Source: Methylosinus sp. C49 (GTDB taxonomy: Bacteria > Pseudomonadota > Alphaproteobacteria > Rhizobiales > Beijerinckiaceae). Taken from it: a DNA stretch of 64,000 bases. The stretch is from contig NZ_AP022333.1 in assembly GCF_009936375.1 (NCBI RefSeq), forward strand, positions 248,001 through 312,000, in the 5' to 3' direction. A model generated the notes under the pieces. It was not told the origin of the DNA and made no database searches. It worked only from the letters and a program-made list of their open reading frames with translations. A program made the position numbers and the translations under genes. Below, in pieces: positions 52,601 through 61,048 of this stretch (position 1 is the first letter of the stretch; each line of letters begins with the position of its first letter).

Positions 52601-55600
52601 GAGCAGGCCGACGACCCATTCCGGAGAACGTTCCACGACTAGCGCCACGCGATCCTCGCGACCGACTCCATGCGAGGCGAGGCAATGGGCGAGCCGGTTC
52701 GACGCTTCTTCCAACTGGCGATGGGAATAATCGCGCGAGCCGCCGCACAGAGCGAGACCGTCGATGTCGGCGGGGAGATTGCGCCGGCGCAAAGCGAGGA
52801 CATCGCTCGAGTCGAATACATGCGCCGCTCCCGATCTGCGGGTCGCCGGACGCGGCGACAGATCGCGCAGCCTTGCTTCGGGCGTGTGGACGGCCGACTC
52901 GAGCAGGTCGAGGAAATCGCGCTTCCATTCGTGGATGGTGTCGGCGTCGAACACATCCGTGGCATAAGTAAAGAAGCCCTCGATTTCGTCTCCCGCATCC
53001 ATCACGTCCAGAGCGAGATCGAAATGCGCGCCGGCCGGCGCCATGGCGAAGCTCTCGATGCGTAAGCCGCCAAAATCGACGAGCGAGGGGGCGGCGAAGC
53101 CATAATTGAACTTCACCTGGAACAGCGGATTATGCGCGAGCGTGCGTTCGGGCCGCAAAATCTCGACCAGCCTTTCGAACGGCAGGTCCTGATTGGCGTG
53201 GGCGCCCGAGACGGCGTCCTTCACCTCGGCCAGCAGCGCCGCGAAAGGAATTCGGTCATCGACTTGGTGGCGCAACACCAGCGTATTGACGAAAAAGCCG
53301 ATCAGGCCTTCGGTTTCGGTACGACGACGATTTGCGAAGGGCGAGCCGACGCGCAGATCTCTCTCGCCGGTGCGACGCCGGAGCAGAATGTAAAATGCCG
53401 CCAGTAGGACCATGAACAGCGTGACGTCACGCGCCCTGGCCAACTCCCTGAGGCGCGTCGCGAGAGCGGCATGCACGCGGATGTCGACGGTCGCGCCGCG
53501 GCCGCTCCGCGCGGCGGGACGCGGCCGATCGAAAGCGGGCGTCAGCGGAGGATGCGCGTCGCCGAGGCGTTCGCGCCAATAGGCGAGTTGTCGGTCCGCT
53601 TCGTCGGCTCCGAGCCAACGCCTCTGCCACAGAGCGTAATCGCCGTATTGGATGCTCGGCGGCTGTAGCGCGGCCTCCTCTCCGCGGCTGAAGCCTGCAT
53701 AGAGCGCAGCGAGCTCCCGCAGAAAGATCGTCAGCGACCAGCCGTCGGCGACGATGTGGTGCGCGGTCACCAACAGCAGATGATCATCGTCCGCCAACCG
53801 AACCAATTTGACGCGGAACGACGGACCATTTTCCAAATCGAACGGCTGGCCGGCCTCCGCCGCCGCGATCGCCTGCGCCCGCGCCTCGCGCTCGCCGGGC
53901 GCCATATCGCTTATGTCTTCCACCGCGACATCGATCTCGCCGGCCTCGTCGATCACCTGGATCGTCGCGCCGTCGCATTCCCTGAAGCGCGTCCGTAAAA
54001 TCTCGTGTCTTTGGCGGAGCGCACAGAAAGCCTGGGACAGCGGCCCGATCCGCAAACAGCCCCGTAGTCTCATCGTCAGGGGAAGATTATAGGCGGCGCT
54101 GTCCGGCTCCAACCGCCAGAGGAACCAGAGGCGGCTCTGTGCGAACGACAGAGGGGGATTGTGATCGCCGACCGCGACGATGTGAAATGCGTCTGCGCCC
54201 TCCCCGGCGCTTTCGATGTCGCGGGCCGCCATTTCATCACGAAGGCGTGCGATGGCGGAGGCGAATGCCGCAAAGCTCGGCTTTTCGAAGAGAAGACTTG
54301 GCTCGACGGCGACGCGCCATTGGTCGGCGACGCGCGCCGTCAATTGCGCGGCGAGCAGCGAATTGCCGCCGAGCTCGAAGAAATGAGCGTCTCGCGCATC
54401 GATTTCGCGATCGAACAACTCACTCCAGACCGCAGCCAGCCATTCCGCCGTTTTGGTCTCCGTCGTCGTTTGCCCGACAGAAGAGACGCTGCGTCCCTGC
54501 CGCTCGGCGCCTTCGGGCTCGCCTCGCCGCCAGGCGAAAAAGGCGTCCAACGATCCATTCTCGAAGAGCGGCAGACAAGCGGAGCGCTGCAGCTTGCCGC
54601 TCGACGTCATTGGAAGAGCCCCCGGATTTACGAGAAGTATCAGCGATGCGCCTTCCTGATAGACCTCGGTCAGGAGTGCGTGGATCGCCTGCGCCACCTT
54701 TTCCGGATCGATGAGCTTTTGCGTGCGTTTGCCGATTTCGACGGCGACACCTATTCCTTCCGTCCCATTCACCTCGACCGGAAAGGCGGCGACCCGGCCT
54801 CGGCGAGCGGCTTCGAGCTCCTCCTCGATCGTCAGCTCGATGTCCTGCGGATGGAGGTTTTGACCGCGGATGATGATGAGATCCTTGAGCCTGCCGGCGA
54901 TGAAAATTTGTCCGTCCCTGCGAAACGCGAGATCTCCGGTGCGCAGATATCGTTTGCCTGCCCTCTCGACAAAGGTCTCACCGGTCGCTTGCTGGTTTTG
55001 CCAATAGCCCCGCGCGACGCTGGCGCCGCTGACCCAGACCTCGCCAATCGAATCGGGGCCCGCGTCTGTCTCCATCGCCGGATCGACGACACGAATGTCG
55101 CTTTCCTCGCAGCCCTCGCCGCAGGAGATCAGTGTGAGGCCCCGCGACGCCGGATCATCGCCGCTTATGTCGCCAGCGTCGAAGGTCGCGGCGGCAACCT
55201 TCGCGCCCGGCCGCTTCGCCGTCACGAATAGCGTCGACTCGGCGAGGCCGTAACAAGGATGAAACGAATGCGCGGAAAAGCCCGCCGCCGAAAACGTCTC
55301 GGAAAAGGCGTGAAAGGTGCCGGGCCGGATTGGCTCCGATCCGCAAAATGCAACGCGCCATCGGCTCAAATCGAGCGTCGCCGGCAATGGCGCGGCAATT
55401 CTTTCGACGCAGAGACGGAACGCAAAATCAGGTCCGCCGCTGACGGTTGCCCCAAATGACGAGATGGCTTCGAGCCAGCGTAGAGGCCGCTCGATGAAGC
55501 TGCGCGGCGACATCAGCACGAGCGCCGCGCCGCTGTAGATCGGCTGTAGAAGACAGCCGATCAATCCCATATCGTGAAACAGCGGCAGCCAGCTGATCCA

Positions 55601-56227
55601 GACGTCGGTCGGCTGCAGTCCGAAGCCACGCGAGATCGCCGCCTCATTGGCCAATATATTGCCGTGGCTGACTATCACGCCCTTCGGCGCCGCCGTCGAT
55701 CCCGACGTATATTGCAGGAAGGCGATGTCGTCCCGTCCGAGCGGCGGCGCGATCCATCGCCCGACAACTCCTTCGAGTCTGTCGACCGCGACCACCTCCA
55801 CGCGATCCGGATCCGGCAACGCCGCTCGCAACGCCGTAGCCGCTTCGCGCCCGGACTCTCGGGTCAGCAGCAAGCGAGGCCGCGCATCTTTCGCGATGGC
55901 GAGCAGCCGGCCCATATGGCGCGCCCCCAGAGACTGGGGCGGATAGGCCGGCGTCGCGATGACACCTGCGTATAGACAGCCGAAAAAGGCCGCCACATAG
56001 TCGAGCCCGCTCGGCAGCAGCAGCAGCGCCCGCTCGCCGGGAGAGACCTTCGCCTGCAGACCTGCGGCGATTGACAGGGCGCGCTCATGCAGCGCCCGAT
56101 AGGTGAAGACCTTCTCGGAGCCGTCCCGGTCGCCGAGAAAGCGCAAGGCGACTTGTTCGGGAGATTGCTCCGCGCGTCTGTGCAATATCGCGGCGATCGT
56201 GTCCTGCGAATCCCATGGCGCCTGCAT
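46640..56227 (-). CDS. Loading NRPS: FAAL-PCP then two modules (Asp, N-methyl-Gln)
   Basis: About 3,195 residues. A fatty acyl-AMP ligase (about 1-550; FLQYTSGSTAAPKGV, PLFHDMGLIG) and PCP (GGNSLLAAQ near 620) start the chain with a fatty acid, as in PvdL. Module 1: C (HHIVADGWS), A, PCP (GGDSIRSL). Module 2: C (HHIVSDGWS), A with an inserted N-methyltransferase (LEIGCGVGL, then VVLNSVVQYFPDG), PCP (GGHSLLATQ). Pocket codes: DLTKIGHVG (Asp) and DAWQFGLID (Gln). Start: ATG 56227 has GGGAG seven bases upstream. ATG 56233 lies too close to that site, and a TTG at 56296 would overlap the exporter stop as TTGA. Being first and carrying FAAL, this protein opens the assembly line, colinear with gene order. 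Confidence 0.95.
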   Translation of the reverse strand: MQAPWDSQDTIAAILHRRAEQSPEQVALRFLGDRDGSEKVFTYRALHERALSIAAGLQAKVSPGERALLLLPSGLDYVAAFFGCLYAGVIATPAYPPQSLGARHMGRLLAIAKDARPRLLLTRESGREAATALRAALPDPDRVEVVAVDRLEGVVGRWIAPPLGRDDIAFLQYTSGSTAAPKGVIVSHGNILANEAAISRGFGLQPTDVWISWLPLFHDMGLIGCLLQPIYSGAALVLMSPRSFIERPLRWLEAISSFGATVSGGPDFAFRLCVERIAAPLPATLDLSRWRVAFCGSEPIRPGTFHAFSETFSAAGFSAHSFHPCYGLAESTLFVTAKRPGAKVAAATFDAGDISGDDPASRGLTLISCGEGCEESDIRVVDPAMETDAGPDSIGEVWVSGASVARGYWQNQQATGETFVERAGKRYLRTGDLAFRRDGQIFIAGRLKDLIIIRGQNLHPQDIELTIEEELEAARRGRVAAFPVEVNGTEGIGVAVEIGKRTQKLIDPEKVAQAIHALLTEVYQEGASLILLVNPGALPMTSSGKLQRSACLPLFENGSLDAFFAWRRGEPEGAERQGRSVSSVGQTTTETKTAEWLAAVWSELFDREIDARDAHFFELGGNSLLAAQLTARVADQWRVAVEPSLLFEKPSFAAFASAIARLRDEMAARDIESAGEGADAFHIVAVGDHNPPLSFAQSRLWFLWRLEPDSAAYNLPLTMRLRGCLRIGPLSQAFCALRQRHEILRTRFRECDGATIQVIDEAGEIDVAVEDISDMAPGEREARAQAIAAAEAGQPFDLENGPSFRVKLVRLADDDHLLLVTAHHIVADGWSLTIFLRELAALYAGFSRGEEAALQPPSIQYGDYALWQRRWLGADEADRQLAYWRERLGDAHPPLTPAFDRPRPAARSGRGATVDIRVHAALATRLRELARARDVTLFMVLLAAFYILLRRRTGERDLRVGSPFANRRRTETEGLIGFFVNTLVLRHQVDDRIPFAALLAEVKDAVSGAHANQDLPFERLVEILRPERTLAHNPLFQVKFNYGFAAPSLVDFGGLRIESFAMAPAGAHFDLALDVMDAGDEIEGFFTYATDVFDADTIHEWKRDFLDLLESAVHTPEARLRDLSPRPATRRSGAAHVFDSSDVLALRRRNLPADIDGLALCGGSRDYSHRQLEEASNRLAHCLASHGVGREDRVALVVERSPEWVVGLLGILKSGAAYVPLDPAAPDARLRALIAECGASAVVSRGAALARLAADPGRAPQVEFIALEDETLALFDAEPPQVDIPPGQAAYVIYTSGSTGRPKGVVVSHGALADYVQGLLQQVRIPPDAGMAMVSSVAADLGHTALFGALCSGRLLDLPGPDVVADADLCAAHLASRRIGVLKIVPGHLRALLQAAEPHSVLPEHVLILGGETADRDLAETVRELKPGCRIVNHYGPTETTVGVLTHEIEAPLAGGGSIPIGRPLPNAHVAVLDDELADTPCNAPGDLYVGGEGLARGYLGQPGLTAERFIPDPTGRGERLYRTGDRVKYDRMGRIEFLGRADEQFKIRGYRVEPAEIVEALRALDGVEDAAVVADGDGLDRRLVAYYVATERRAIDGAALRAALERVLPNYMIPACFTQLASLPLTANGKLDRRALPAPQVAGRNVVAPANETEELLVRIWREVLRSETIGVTDNFFEIGGDSIRSLQVIARARKHGLRLTPKAMFERQTIRALASARQADASSNLEPAPPRADRSRPLPLSHAQRRLRFLWEMEPDNPVYNVAGALRLDGELDIDALNRAFSALMARHETLRTSFPALGGDYVQKIASNSLPPIAAAKLSASSPRERRLEAQARIACEARRPFDLEHGPVLRVALLQIDEREHALLVAMHHIVSDGWSLNVLMNEFATLYSSYVRGSEPGLPTLPIQYADYAVWQREWLAAGAGARQLDYWRERLAAAQAPLPLPLDRPRPQKQSYRGANLDFPMPHALAAELRRFAQARSVTLSTLLLTAFATLLCRYSGVRDLCVGLPVANRRWTEIEGLIGFFVNMLVIRVDLEGAPSFDDLLQRVSARVVEAQTNQDVPFEQVVEALNPERTLAHNPLFQVTYNHRRRDYAPLRNLAGLDAQEPRSDAPITQFDLTLDVEESGDALRTSFTYSVDLFDPPTIARMAEHFVALLRDALADPTKSIGAVSLGMNATAATDAARALAAGGPRLHELIEEQVAATPTAIAVESDAGAWSYAELNARANRLARRLRDLGVGPDVLVGVYLDRAPVMTAALLAILKAGGAYLPLSPDYPPKRIRFMLEDAKPRVLLTETRLLTELGACDARTWCHDRDEGELDDYADGNLFVSVSPDNIAYCIYTSGSTGRPKGVAVSHAAIVNHMEWMRQTFAIDANDRILQKTPFSFDASVWEFWLPLMIGARCVSASAEAGRDPAELWRQVAQHRITVLQCVPSFLRALMESDTQALRRLRYLFCGGEALPPALVDTALRNWDGEFWNLYGPTEAAIDSTACRCRMGAGPTTPIGAPIANAAIHILDDELNAVPAGVVGEIHIGGAGLARGYLHRPQLTAERFVPDPAAGGGARLYRTGDLARLRPDGLIEYVGRLDQQVKLRGFRIELEEIAAALCAMDGVRDAVVTARDDAADELRLVGYVVPDTDKLKELHRRDQADEAIRQWESVFETAYDASGQGPNFTGWNSSYDDQPIPVAHMREWLDATVARIADLRPRRMLEIGCGVGLLTQHLAPSCEAYVGTDLSARAIAELAAWIEQRPDLAHVRLMQGEALQFDAMARESFDTVVLNSVVQYFPDGDYLMNVLRAASTVIGDGAIFIGDVRHLALLPTFHASVQFARAPGKLDIRQLRGRIDKAIAQDKELVFDPAFFHAAAGQLGLKARIDIKRARSDNELTRYRYDVVLRCDLVAAPAARMEWLDEDGALAALDARLAAERAHGLTVSNVPNRRLARDVALVDLLQASDGAATVADIHASLDGLTETGEDPESFWRLGAAHGLDVSIGWTPGARRGAFDVEFRNPASETRGPRAPAALADWRPYVTDPLCATLRRRLGARLRDELGAVLPDYMTPAHIITLNAMPLAANGKLDRRALPAPDVADMQKRYVAPRNDHEARLAAIWQDVLQIGRIGVHDNFFELGGHSLLATQVVSRVRADCNVVLPLRSLFESPTVAELAEAVERLSANSPASENIDRFEALFDQLGV

Positions 56228-56292
56228 CGACATACTCCCGACCGATCGTCTGTGCGCCGTTCCGCGAACAGACGCGTCGCTGATCTTTTGGT

Positions 56293-57984
56293 TCAATCGA
56301 AAACGGGTTCCGCGACGGGCCGACGGAGCTCCCCCGAAACGGTCGCGGCCGACGACTCTGGTCCCCGCCTGTCGACGCCGTCCGCCTCGATCCGCCCGTC
56401 GCGCATCTTCAGCACGCGATCGGCCAGATGGAAGTACCGGTCGTCATGCGAGATAACGAGGACGATCTTGCCCAGGCGTTTCAGATCCGGCAAAATCTCG
56501 CGATAGAAAACGTCCCGATGGAGCGGGTCCTGATCCGCAGCCCATTCGTCGAAGACGAGGAATGGCCGGTCCTCGAGCAGCATTGCGATGAGCGCCAGGC
56601 GCTTGCGCTGTCCTTGCGACAAGGATCGCGTCGAAAATGCTCCTGCGGAGACGAAGACCTTCTGCTGGAGGTCGAACTGCTCGACCAGCCTGTTGCCGCG
56701 TTCGTCGACGTTCCGTCCGTCGACGCCGATCAGCGACTCGAACAGATAGAAATCGAAGAATATCGCCGCAAAGAAGCGTCGATAATCTTCGCGATTGCGG
56801 TGGTCGACCGGCACGCCGTTCACAAGGATGTCGCCTTTGGTCGGAACATAAAGGCCGGTGAGAATCTTCGCCAAGGTGGTCTTGCCGCTGCCATTCCCTC
56901 CCACCAGAAAGACGAGCTCGCCGCGCGCGAAAGAGAGATCGAACGGGCCTACGGTAAAACCCTCGCCGCTGTCGCGATCGCGATAGGCGTAGGCGACGTC
57001 GCGCAGAACGAGCGTCTGGACGCCGTTTTCATAGTCGATCGGCGTTCGCGCCGCCGCGTCGGTGTGGACGACCGGCAGGAGCGACAGAAGCTGCTCGACG
57101 CGCTGAGCGGCGATACGGGCGAGATTGATCTGCGGAATATTGTTGAGCAGCACTTCGAGCGGCGTCACCATATAGAGAAACAACAGCGTGAAGCTCGTGG
57201 CTATGCCGATCTGCTCGGGCGCGTCGCCGGTCAACGCGAACAGCACGACGCCGATGAATGCGAAAATGAGAAAGCTTCCGAAGCCGCCCGACAAACAGAA
57301 CCAGGAAAGGCCCGCGACCCGCTTCCGACGGACATCGCTGACCGCCCGGCCGAGGAGATCATTCACGAGAATGCCGCGCTTGGCGGCGTTGAGCTTGAGC
57401 TCCTTTGCGCCCTCGACGATCGCGCCGAAATGATCGAACAGTCGAACTTGCGATTCCGACGCTGCTCTGAGCTCCTTCAGGGCGCGCAGATGAAGGCCGT
57501 GATACCCGAATGCGCCGATGGCGATCGCCGTCAAGGCCAACAGAAAAATGGGCCACGACAGAAATGCGAGATAAGCGAGACATCCGGCGACGATCACCAT
57601 ATTGGTCAGCACCGCCGGGAGACTGACAAAGAGCACGGATATTTGGTTGCTGTCGTCCGTCAACGCCGAATTGATCTTCGCCGCTCCCGTCTCCTCGATG
57701 TCACGATAATCGGCGGCGAGAATATGAGCGGCGATATGAAGACGCAGCTTCGCGAGAACGCCTTGGCTCAAGCGGTGGAATAAAACGCCGGATGCAGTGC
57801 GTCCCGCGACCGCCGTCATCGCAGCAAGCGCGAATTCGATCAGGATCGTCGAATGCGTCACGCTCCTCGTCAGCGCGGCGTTGATCGATGCAATCAAAGC
57901 GACATTCCCAAGACCTGCGATAATGCTCGCGATGACCGAAGCAATCAAAAGCAGGCGGAACTCTCCGACCAATTTCCAAAGCAT
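56293..57984 (-). CDS. PvdE/SyrD-like cyclic-peptide/siderophore export ABC transporter
   Basis: 563 residues: a permease half with about six membrane helices (for example LLLIASVIASIIAGLGNVAL, IFLLALTAIAIGAFGYHGLH) fused to an ATPase half. Walker A GGNGSGKTT is near 363, the signature SLSQGQRKR near 456, and Walker B FLVFDEWAADQDP near 478. Relatives export pyoverdine precursors or lipopeptides across the inner membrane. It is the first gene of the NRPS operon, with SD GGAAG seven bases before the ATG, and is preceded by the iron-starvation promoter at 58020-58043. It probably exports the acylated peptide. Confidence 0.93.
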   Translation of the reverse strand: MLWKLVGEFRLLLIASVIASIIAGLGNVALIASINAALTRSVTHSTILIEFALAAMTAVAGRTASGVLFHRLSQGVLAKLRLHIAAHILAADYRDIEETGAAKINSALTDDSNQISVLFVSLPAVLTNMVIVAGCLAYLAFLSWPIFLLALTAIAIGAFGYHGLHLRALKELRAASESQVRLFDHFGAIVEGAKELKLNAAKRGILVNDLLGRAVSDVRRKRVAGLSWFCLSGGFGSFLIFAFIGVVLFALTGDAPEQIGIATSFTLLFLYMVTPLEVLLNNIPQINLARIAAQRVEQLLSLLPVVHTDAAARTPIDYENGVQTLVLRDVAYAYRDRDSGEGFTVGPFDLSFARGELVFLVGGNGSGKTTLAKILTGLYVPTKGDILVNGVPVDHRNREDYRRFFAAIFFDFYLFESLIGVDGRNVDERGNRLVEQFDLQQKVFVSAGAFSTRSLSQGQRKRLALIAMLLEDRPFLVFDEWAADQDPLHRDVFYREILPDLKRLGKIVLVISHDDRYFHLADRVLKMRDGRIEADGVDRRGPESSAATVSGELRRPVAEPVFD

Positions 57985-58327
57985 GATGCGGCTTCCAACG
58001 TTCCTCTACGTCGAATAGGACGCGCTGGCGCCGCAACAATTTAACCCCTCGACGAAATTCATCGAGCCCACAGCCCGACTCCGAGCCGCCGCCAGCAGCG
58101 CCGGACAAAGCCGACGCCGAGCTCGAGACGCGCCGATCGTCTCGCGCAGCGCGACAAAGCCGGTTGAGCTTCGGTCCGTCGGATTCGATTTACTGCAAGT
58201 CACGTCTGCGAGGAGCCCCTGTCACCGGCAATAGGCGTCGGCTCGCAAAATCATGCGCTTCGGAGCCAAGCCCAGGGCTGTGACTTCGCCAGTCTGTCTG
58301 TACTTTGGTGCGTCGTCGCCGCCTTCA
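57985..58327. other. Intergenic region between sigma factor and exporter operon
   Basis: 343 bp, no gene seen. It carries the leftward iron-starvation promoter (58020-58043). A second TAAAT on the minus strand near 58187-58191 lacks a CGT at the right distance. No intrinsic terminator with a U-tract follows the sigma gene, so some read-through into the exporter operon is possible. Confidence 0.6.
58020..58043 (-). promoter_or_regulatory. Iron-starvation sigma promoter 1 (exporter-NRPS operon)
   Basis: On the minus strand TAAAT (58039-58043) is followed after 16 bases by CGTC (CGT at 58020-58022). This equals TAAA-N17-CGTC, the form described for OrbS/PvdS-type ECF sigma factors. It ends 36 bp before the exporter ATG. 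Two further copies precede the other two biosynthetic units, which makes coincidence unlikely. Confidence 0.85.
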
Positions 58328-58993
58328 TCAGCGGAAGGCTGTGGGGGCTGGGCCGCGCGCCCCGGGAAGGTTCGGCGTGGCCGCCGACGACAGCGTTGAA
58401 CATGCGCCTACCGTATCGCCGTTGCATGTCACGCATTCTCCACGCCGCCGTCCCCTCTTCTTACGAGGCGGCCTCGGCCGCTCGATCTCTATGGCTTCCT
58501 GACAAATCGCCTCCGCGTCGCGAATCATAAAATTGACGAGCGTCGGAGAGACGCCAATTCGCTGTGCGATCATTTTTTGCGTCGCGCCTCCGACGCGATG
58601 CTCCAAAAAGACCTCGCGCGTCCTGCGCGGCGATTTGTGCAACGCGTCGGCGATCGCCTCCAACGCCTCGCTTTCGAGCAGTCTTTCGAGAGGACAAACG
58701 CCTGCCGCCGCTACGTCGCACATCTCATCTTCGTCCCCTATGACGCGACGCTCCCGTATCGTTTGGCGCATGCTGTCGATCGCCATATTGCGCACCATCC
58801 GAAAAAGATAGCTGTGTGGCGACTGGACATCATTGCAGGTATTTTCGCAAATCTTCACGATCACATCCTGCACGATGTCCTCGGCATGCTGCCGATTGCG
58901 CAATATCCTGGCCGCGTGCTCTACTAATCCAGCACGCTTGCTGATGACGATCTTCAGCAGAAGGGCCCGCTGCGCAGCCTCGTTCTCCGGCAC
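58328..58993 (-). CDS. ECF sigma factor, iron-starvation (PvdS/OrbS/FecI) type
   Basis: 221 residues. Region 2 (about 20-90) includes ILRNRQHAEDIVQDVIVKICE and SYLFRMVRNMAIDSMRQ. Region 4 (about 120-170) includes SPRRTREVFLEHRVGG and QKMIAQRIGVSPTLVNFMIRDAE. The GTG at 58993 is backed by AGGAG seven bases upstream. No FecR-like anti-sigma gene is adjacent, as for PvdS/OrbS regulons controlled by iron through transcription of the sigma gene. It should drive the three TAAA-N17-CGTC promoters in this locus. An odd feature is the roughly 45-residue tail after region 4: a basic run (PPRKKRGRRRG), then ECVTCNGDTVGAC with three Cys, which might bind iron or another metal. That is speculation. Confidence 0.9.
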   Translation of the reverse strand: MPENEAAQRALLLKIVISKRAGLVEHAARILRNRQHAEDIVQDVIVKICENTCNDVQSPHSYLFRMVRNMAIDSMRQTIRERRVIGDEDEMCDVAAAGVCPLERLLESEALEAIADALHKSPRRTREVFLEHRVGGATQKMIAQRIGVSPTLVNFMIRDAEAICQEAIEIERPRPPRKKRGRRRGECVTCNGDTVGACSTLSSAATPNLPGARGPAPTAFR

Positions 58994-59330
58994 TGAAAAA
59001 CTCCTTGAAACGTACGAGGATCGCCGAAACAGGCATTGCTGACGGAAGCAGCCAGCGTTCCGCTACTCGTCCTTTCGACCTCGAACTCGGAGATCCAGAG
59101 GCGAGCGATCTACGCTATTGACGAACGAGCATAGCCGCGAGTTGGAACGGACAAAATAGCCTTTCCTAACTTTCAAAAAGGAACAATTCTCAACGGGAGC
59201 CGCGATGATGCGCCCCTTCAGATTTTCGAGCGCTGCGGACATCGAATGGAGACTGGCCAGAAGCTTCCGTTTCGAGCTGGATAGAAGCTGGCGGCGATCG
59301 TGGAGTTGGGAGGAATATCAATTCACATGT
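58994..59330. other. Intergenic region upstream of the sigma factor gene
   Basis: 337 bp without a convincing gene. It should contain the iron-regulated promoter of the sigma gene. On the minus strand an AT-rich block near 59155-59195 (GAATTGTTCCTTTTTGAAAG) is the likeliest regulatory part, and TTTTGT with TATGCT 17 bases later is a weak promoter candidate. I do not see a clear Fur, RirA or Irr consensus, nor a TAAA-N17-CGTC site, so the sigma factor does not seem to autoregulate. Confidence 0.5.
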
Positions 59331-60296
59331 TCAGAATCTCGCGTAGTTGTCATGATGCTCGGCCATTGCGACGACGACTTTGCGCGGCCCTTCGAACGGC
59401 GTTCGTCCATGCGCCGTCAACATATTGTCGAGCATCATCACGTCGCCCTCGCGCCAGGGAAAACTGTGCGTCTGTTCTGCGAGGATCGCGCGCACGTCAT
59501 CCAACAGCTGGTCTTCGATCCGCCCACCGTCGGCGAAATACGCATTGCGCGGCACATTTTCGATACCAAGCAGATCCACCAGCGACTCACGAATCTCCGT
59601 CTGCAAATTGGAAATATGAAACAAATGTGCTTGATTGAACCATACAAATTCGCCGGTCGCCGGATGGCGCTCGACGGCTTGGCAGAGCTGCCGCGTTCTC
59701 AGGCCGCCGTGGTCCAGCCACTCGCAGACAATCCTGGCTCTGGCGCAATAGCGCTCGACTTCCAAAGGTGCGCTCGTATTGAAGACTTTCTGCCACGGAA
59801 CATCGAAATGGCCGAAATTACGCACATAAACGACGCCGTCGGCGAAGCGTTCGCGAATGGACGCCGGCATGCGCCGATAGATCGCCCGGCTATCGGCGAC
59901 GGGCGTTTCACCTCCGGCAAGAGGCGCCGTCACGCAGTGAAACCATAACTTCATGGGCCATTCGCGCGTATAGGCCTGTTCGTTATGCAGCGGGATATGC
60001 TGATGCGGCGGATATTCGGTCGAGGTATATATGCCGGACGACACGGCGGCGCGCGGCGTCGAGGCGAATTCATAGGCCAAGAGTGGATGCCCGAACGCGG
60101 CGGCGAATTGCTGAAAGACGTCGATCGACTCCACTTGGAATCCGCGTAGCAGCACTCCGCCTGCCGTCGGCAGGAGGGAATCGATCTCGCCGCGCAGCCA
60201 CGGCCAAGCCGCGAGCAGGGTTTCGCCCGCGTGCCGTGGCTCGATCAGGACGGCGGGAGACGAATCGACAGCGACCGCGCATTCTCGCGAGTTCAT
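59331..60296 (-). CDS. SyrP/TauD-like Fe(II)/2-oxoglutarate aspartyl beta-hydroxylase
   Basis: 321 residues of the TauD/TfdA superfamily. The metal triad is His104-x-Glu106 (PLHNEQAY, the HNE form seen in SyrP-like enzymes) and the distal His near 296 (NMLTAHGRTPFEGPRKV), with the downstream Arg that binds 2-oxoglutarate. Stand-alone relatives hydroxylate PCP-bound aspartate to beta-hydroxyaspartate, a bidentate ferric ligand. Two exact Asp A-domain codes in the NRPS genes fit this. It starts 22 bp after the thioesterase gene in the unit mbtH-TE-hydroxylase driven by the promoter at 61348-61371. Confidence 0.9.
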   Translation of the reverse strand: MNSRECAVAVDSSPAVLIEPRHAGETLLAAWPWLRGEIDSLLPTAGGVLLRGFQVESIDVFQQFAAAFGHPLLAYEFASTPRAAVSSGIYTSTEYPPHQHIPLHNEQAYTREWPMKLWFHCVTAPLAGGETPVADSRAIYRRMPASIRERFADGVVYVRNFGHFDVPWQKVFNTSAPLEVERYCARARIVCEWLDHGGLRTRQLCQAVERHPATGEFVWFNQAHLFHISNLQTEIRESLVDLLGIENVPRNAYFADGGRIEDQLLDDVRAILAEQTHSFPWREGDVMMLDNMLTAHGRTPFEGPRKVVVAMAEHHDNYARF

Positions 60297-60317
60297 CCTA
60301 TTGCCCTTTGCAAAAAG

Positions 60318-61043
60318 TCAGGTGAGCGATGGAGAGGCGCGGGAAGCCTCGAGCAGAAGCTGCGGGATCCGCGACAGGACTTGCGCCTCTTGGCGCTGAA
60401 TGAAGAAGTGTCCGCCATCGAACCATTGCAGCGAAAAGTCTCCGCTCGTCCTCAGCCGCCAGGCCTCCAACTGATCCGCCTCTATGTCGTCCTCATCGCC
60501 GGCAAAGACATAGATCGGCGCCGACAGGGGCGGCGAGTTCATGTCCTGAAAGCTGCTGCAGAGGCGATAATCGCTGCCGAGCACATCCAAGACCATCCGC
60601 AACAGTTCTGGATTGGCGAAAACCTCCTCGGGCGTCCCGCCCTGCTTGCGCAAAATGGCGATCAGCGAGGCATCGTCTTGTCCATCAGCGAAGCACGCGA
60701 AGTTCCGTCGAGACGGCGCAGCGGTCGCCGACAACAGGAGCGCGAGCGGCAGAGCCCTCGAAAGGATCGACGAACGGACAGCCATGCCGTAGGCGAGGAG
60801 CGCGCCCATACTATGGCCGAACAAAGCGTATCGCCCGCTCATCGAAGCGGAGTGCTCCTCGCAGAGCCGCTCGACCAATCGCTCGAAATGTTCTGCGGCC
60901 GGCTCCGCGATCCGATGGCCGCGGCCCGGCAATTCGACCGGGTGCAACACGATCCATGCCGGCAGGCTGCGCCGCCAGCGAAGATACATCGTGGTGCTCG
61001 CTCCCGCGCAGGGAAGACACAGAAGCGTCAGAGGCTCCGGCAC
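60318..61043 (-). CDS. Type II thioesterase of the NRPS locus
   Basis: 241 residues, alpha/beta hydrolase fold: LLCLPCAGAS near the start, nucleophile Ser78 in FGHSMGALLAY, FAGDEDDI for the Asp, and His in FDGGHFFI. Type II thioesterases clear misprimed PCPs; this one could also release the final chain because the terminal synthetase has no TE. The start is the GTG at 61043, five bases after the mbtH stop; VPEPLTLLCLPCAG is a typical N-terminus, and a longer reading to 61145 would overlap mbtH. Confidence 0.9.
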   Translation of the reverse strand: MPEPLTLLCLPCAGASTTMYLRWRRSLPAWIVLHPVELPGRGHRIAEPAAEHFERLVERLCEEHSASMSGRYALFGHSMGALLAYGMAVRSSILSRALPLALLLSATAAPSRRNFACFADGQDDASLIAILRKQGGTPEEVFANPELLRMVLDVLGSDYRLCSSFQDMNSPPLSAPIYVFAGDEDDIEADQLEAWRLRTSGDFSLQWFDGGHFFIQRQEAQVLSRIPQLLLEASRASPSLT

Positions 61044-61048
61044 GGCGC

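Noticed and set aside
58160-58195. Another TAAAT on the minus strand near 58187-58191 as a fourth iron-starvation promoter
   Set aside because: No CGT follows at 16 bases, unlike the three accepted sites.
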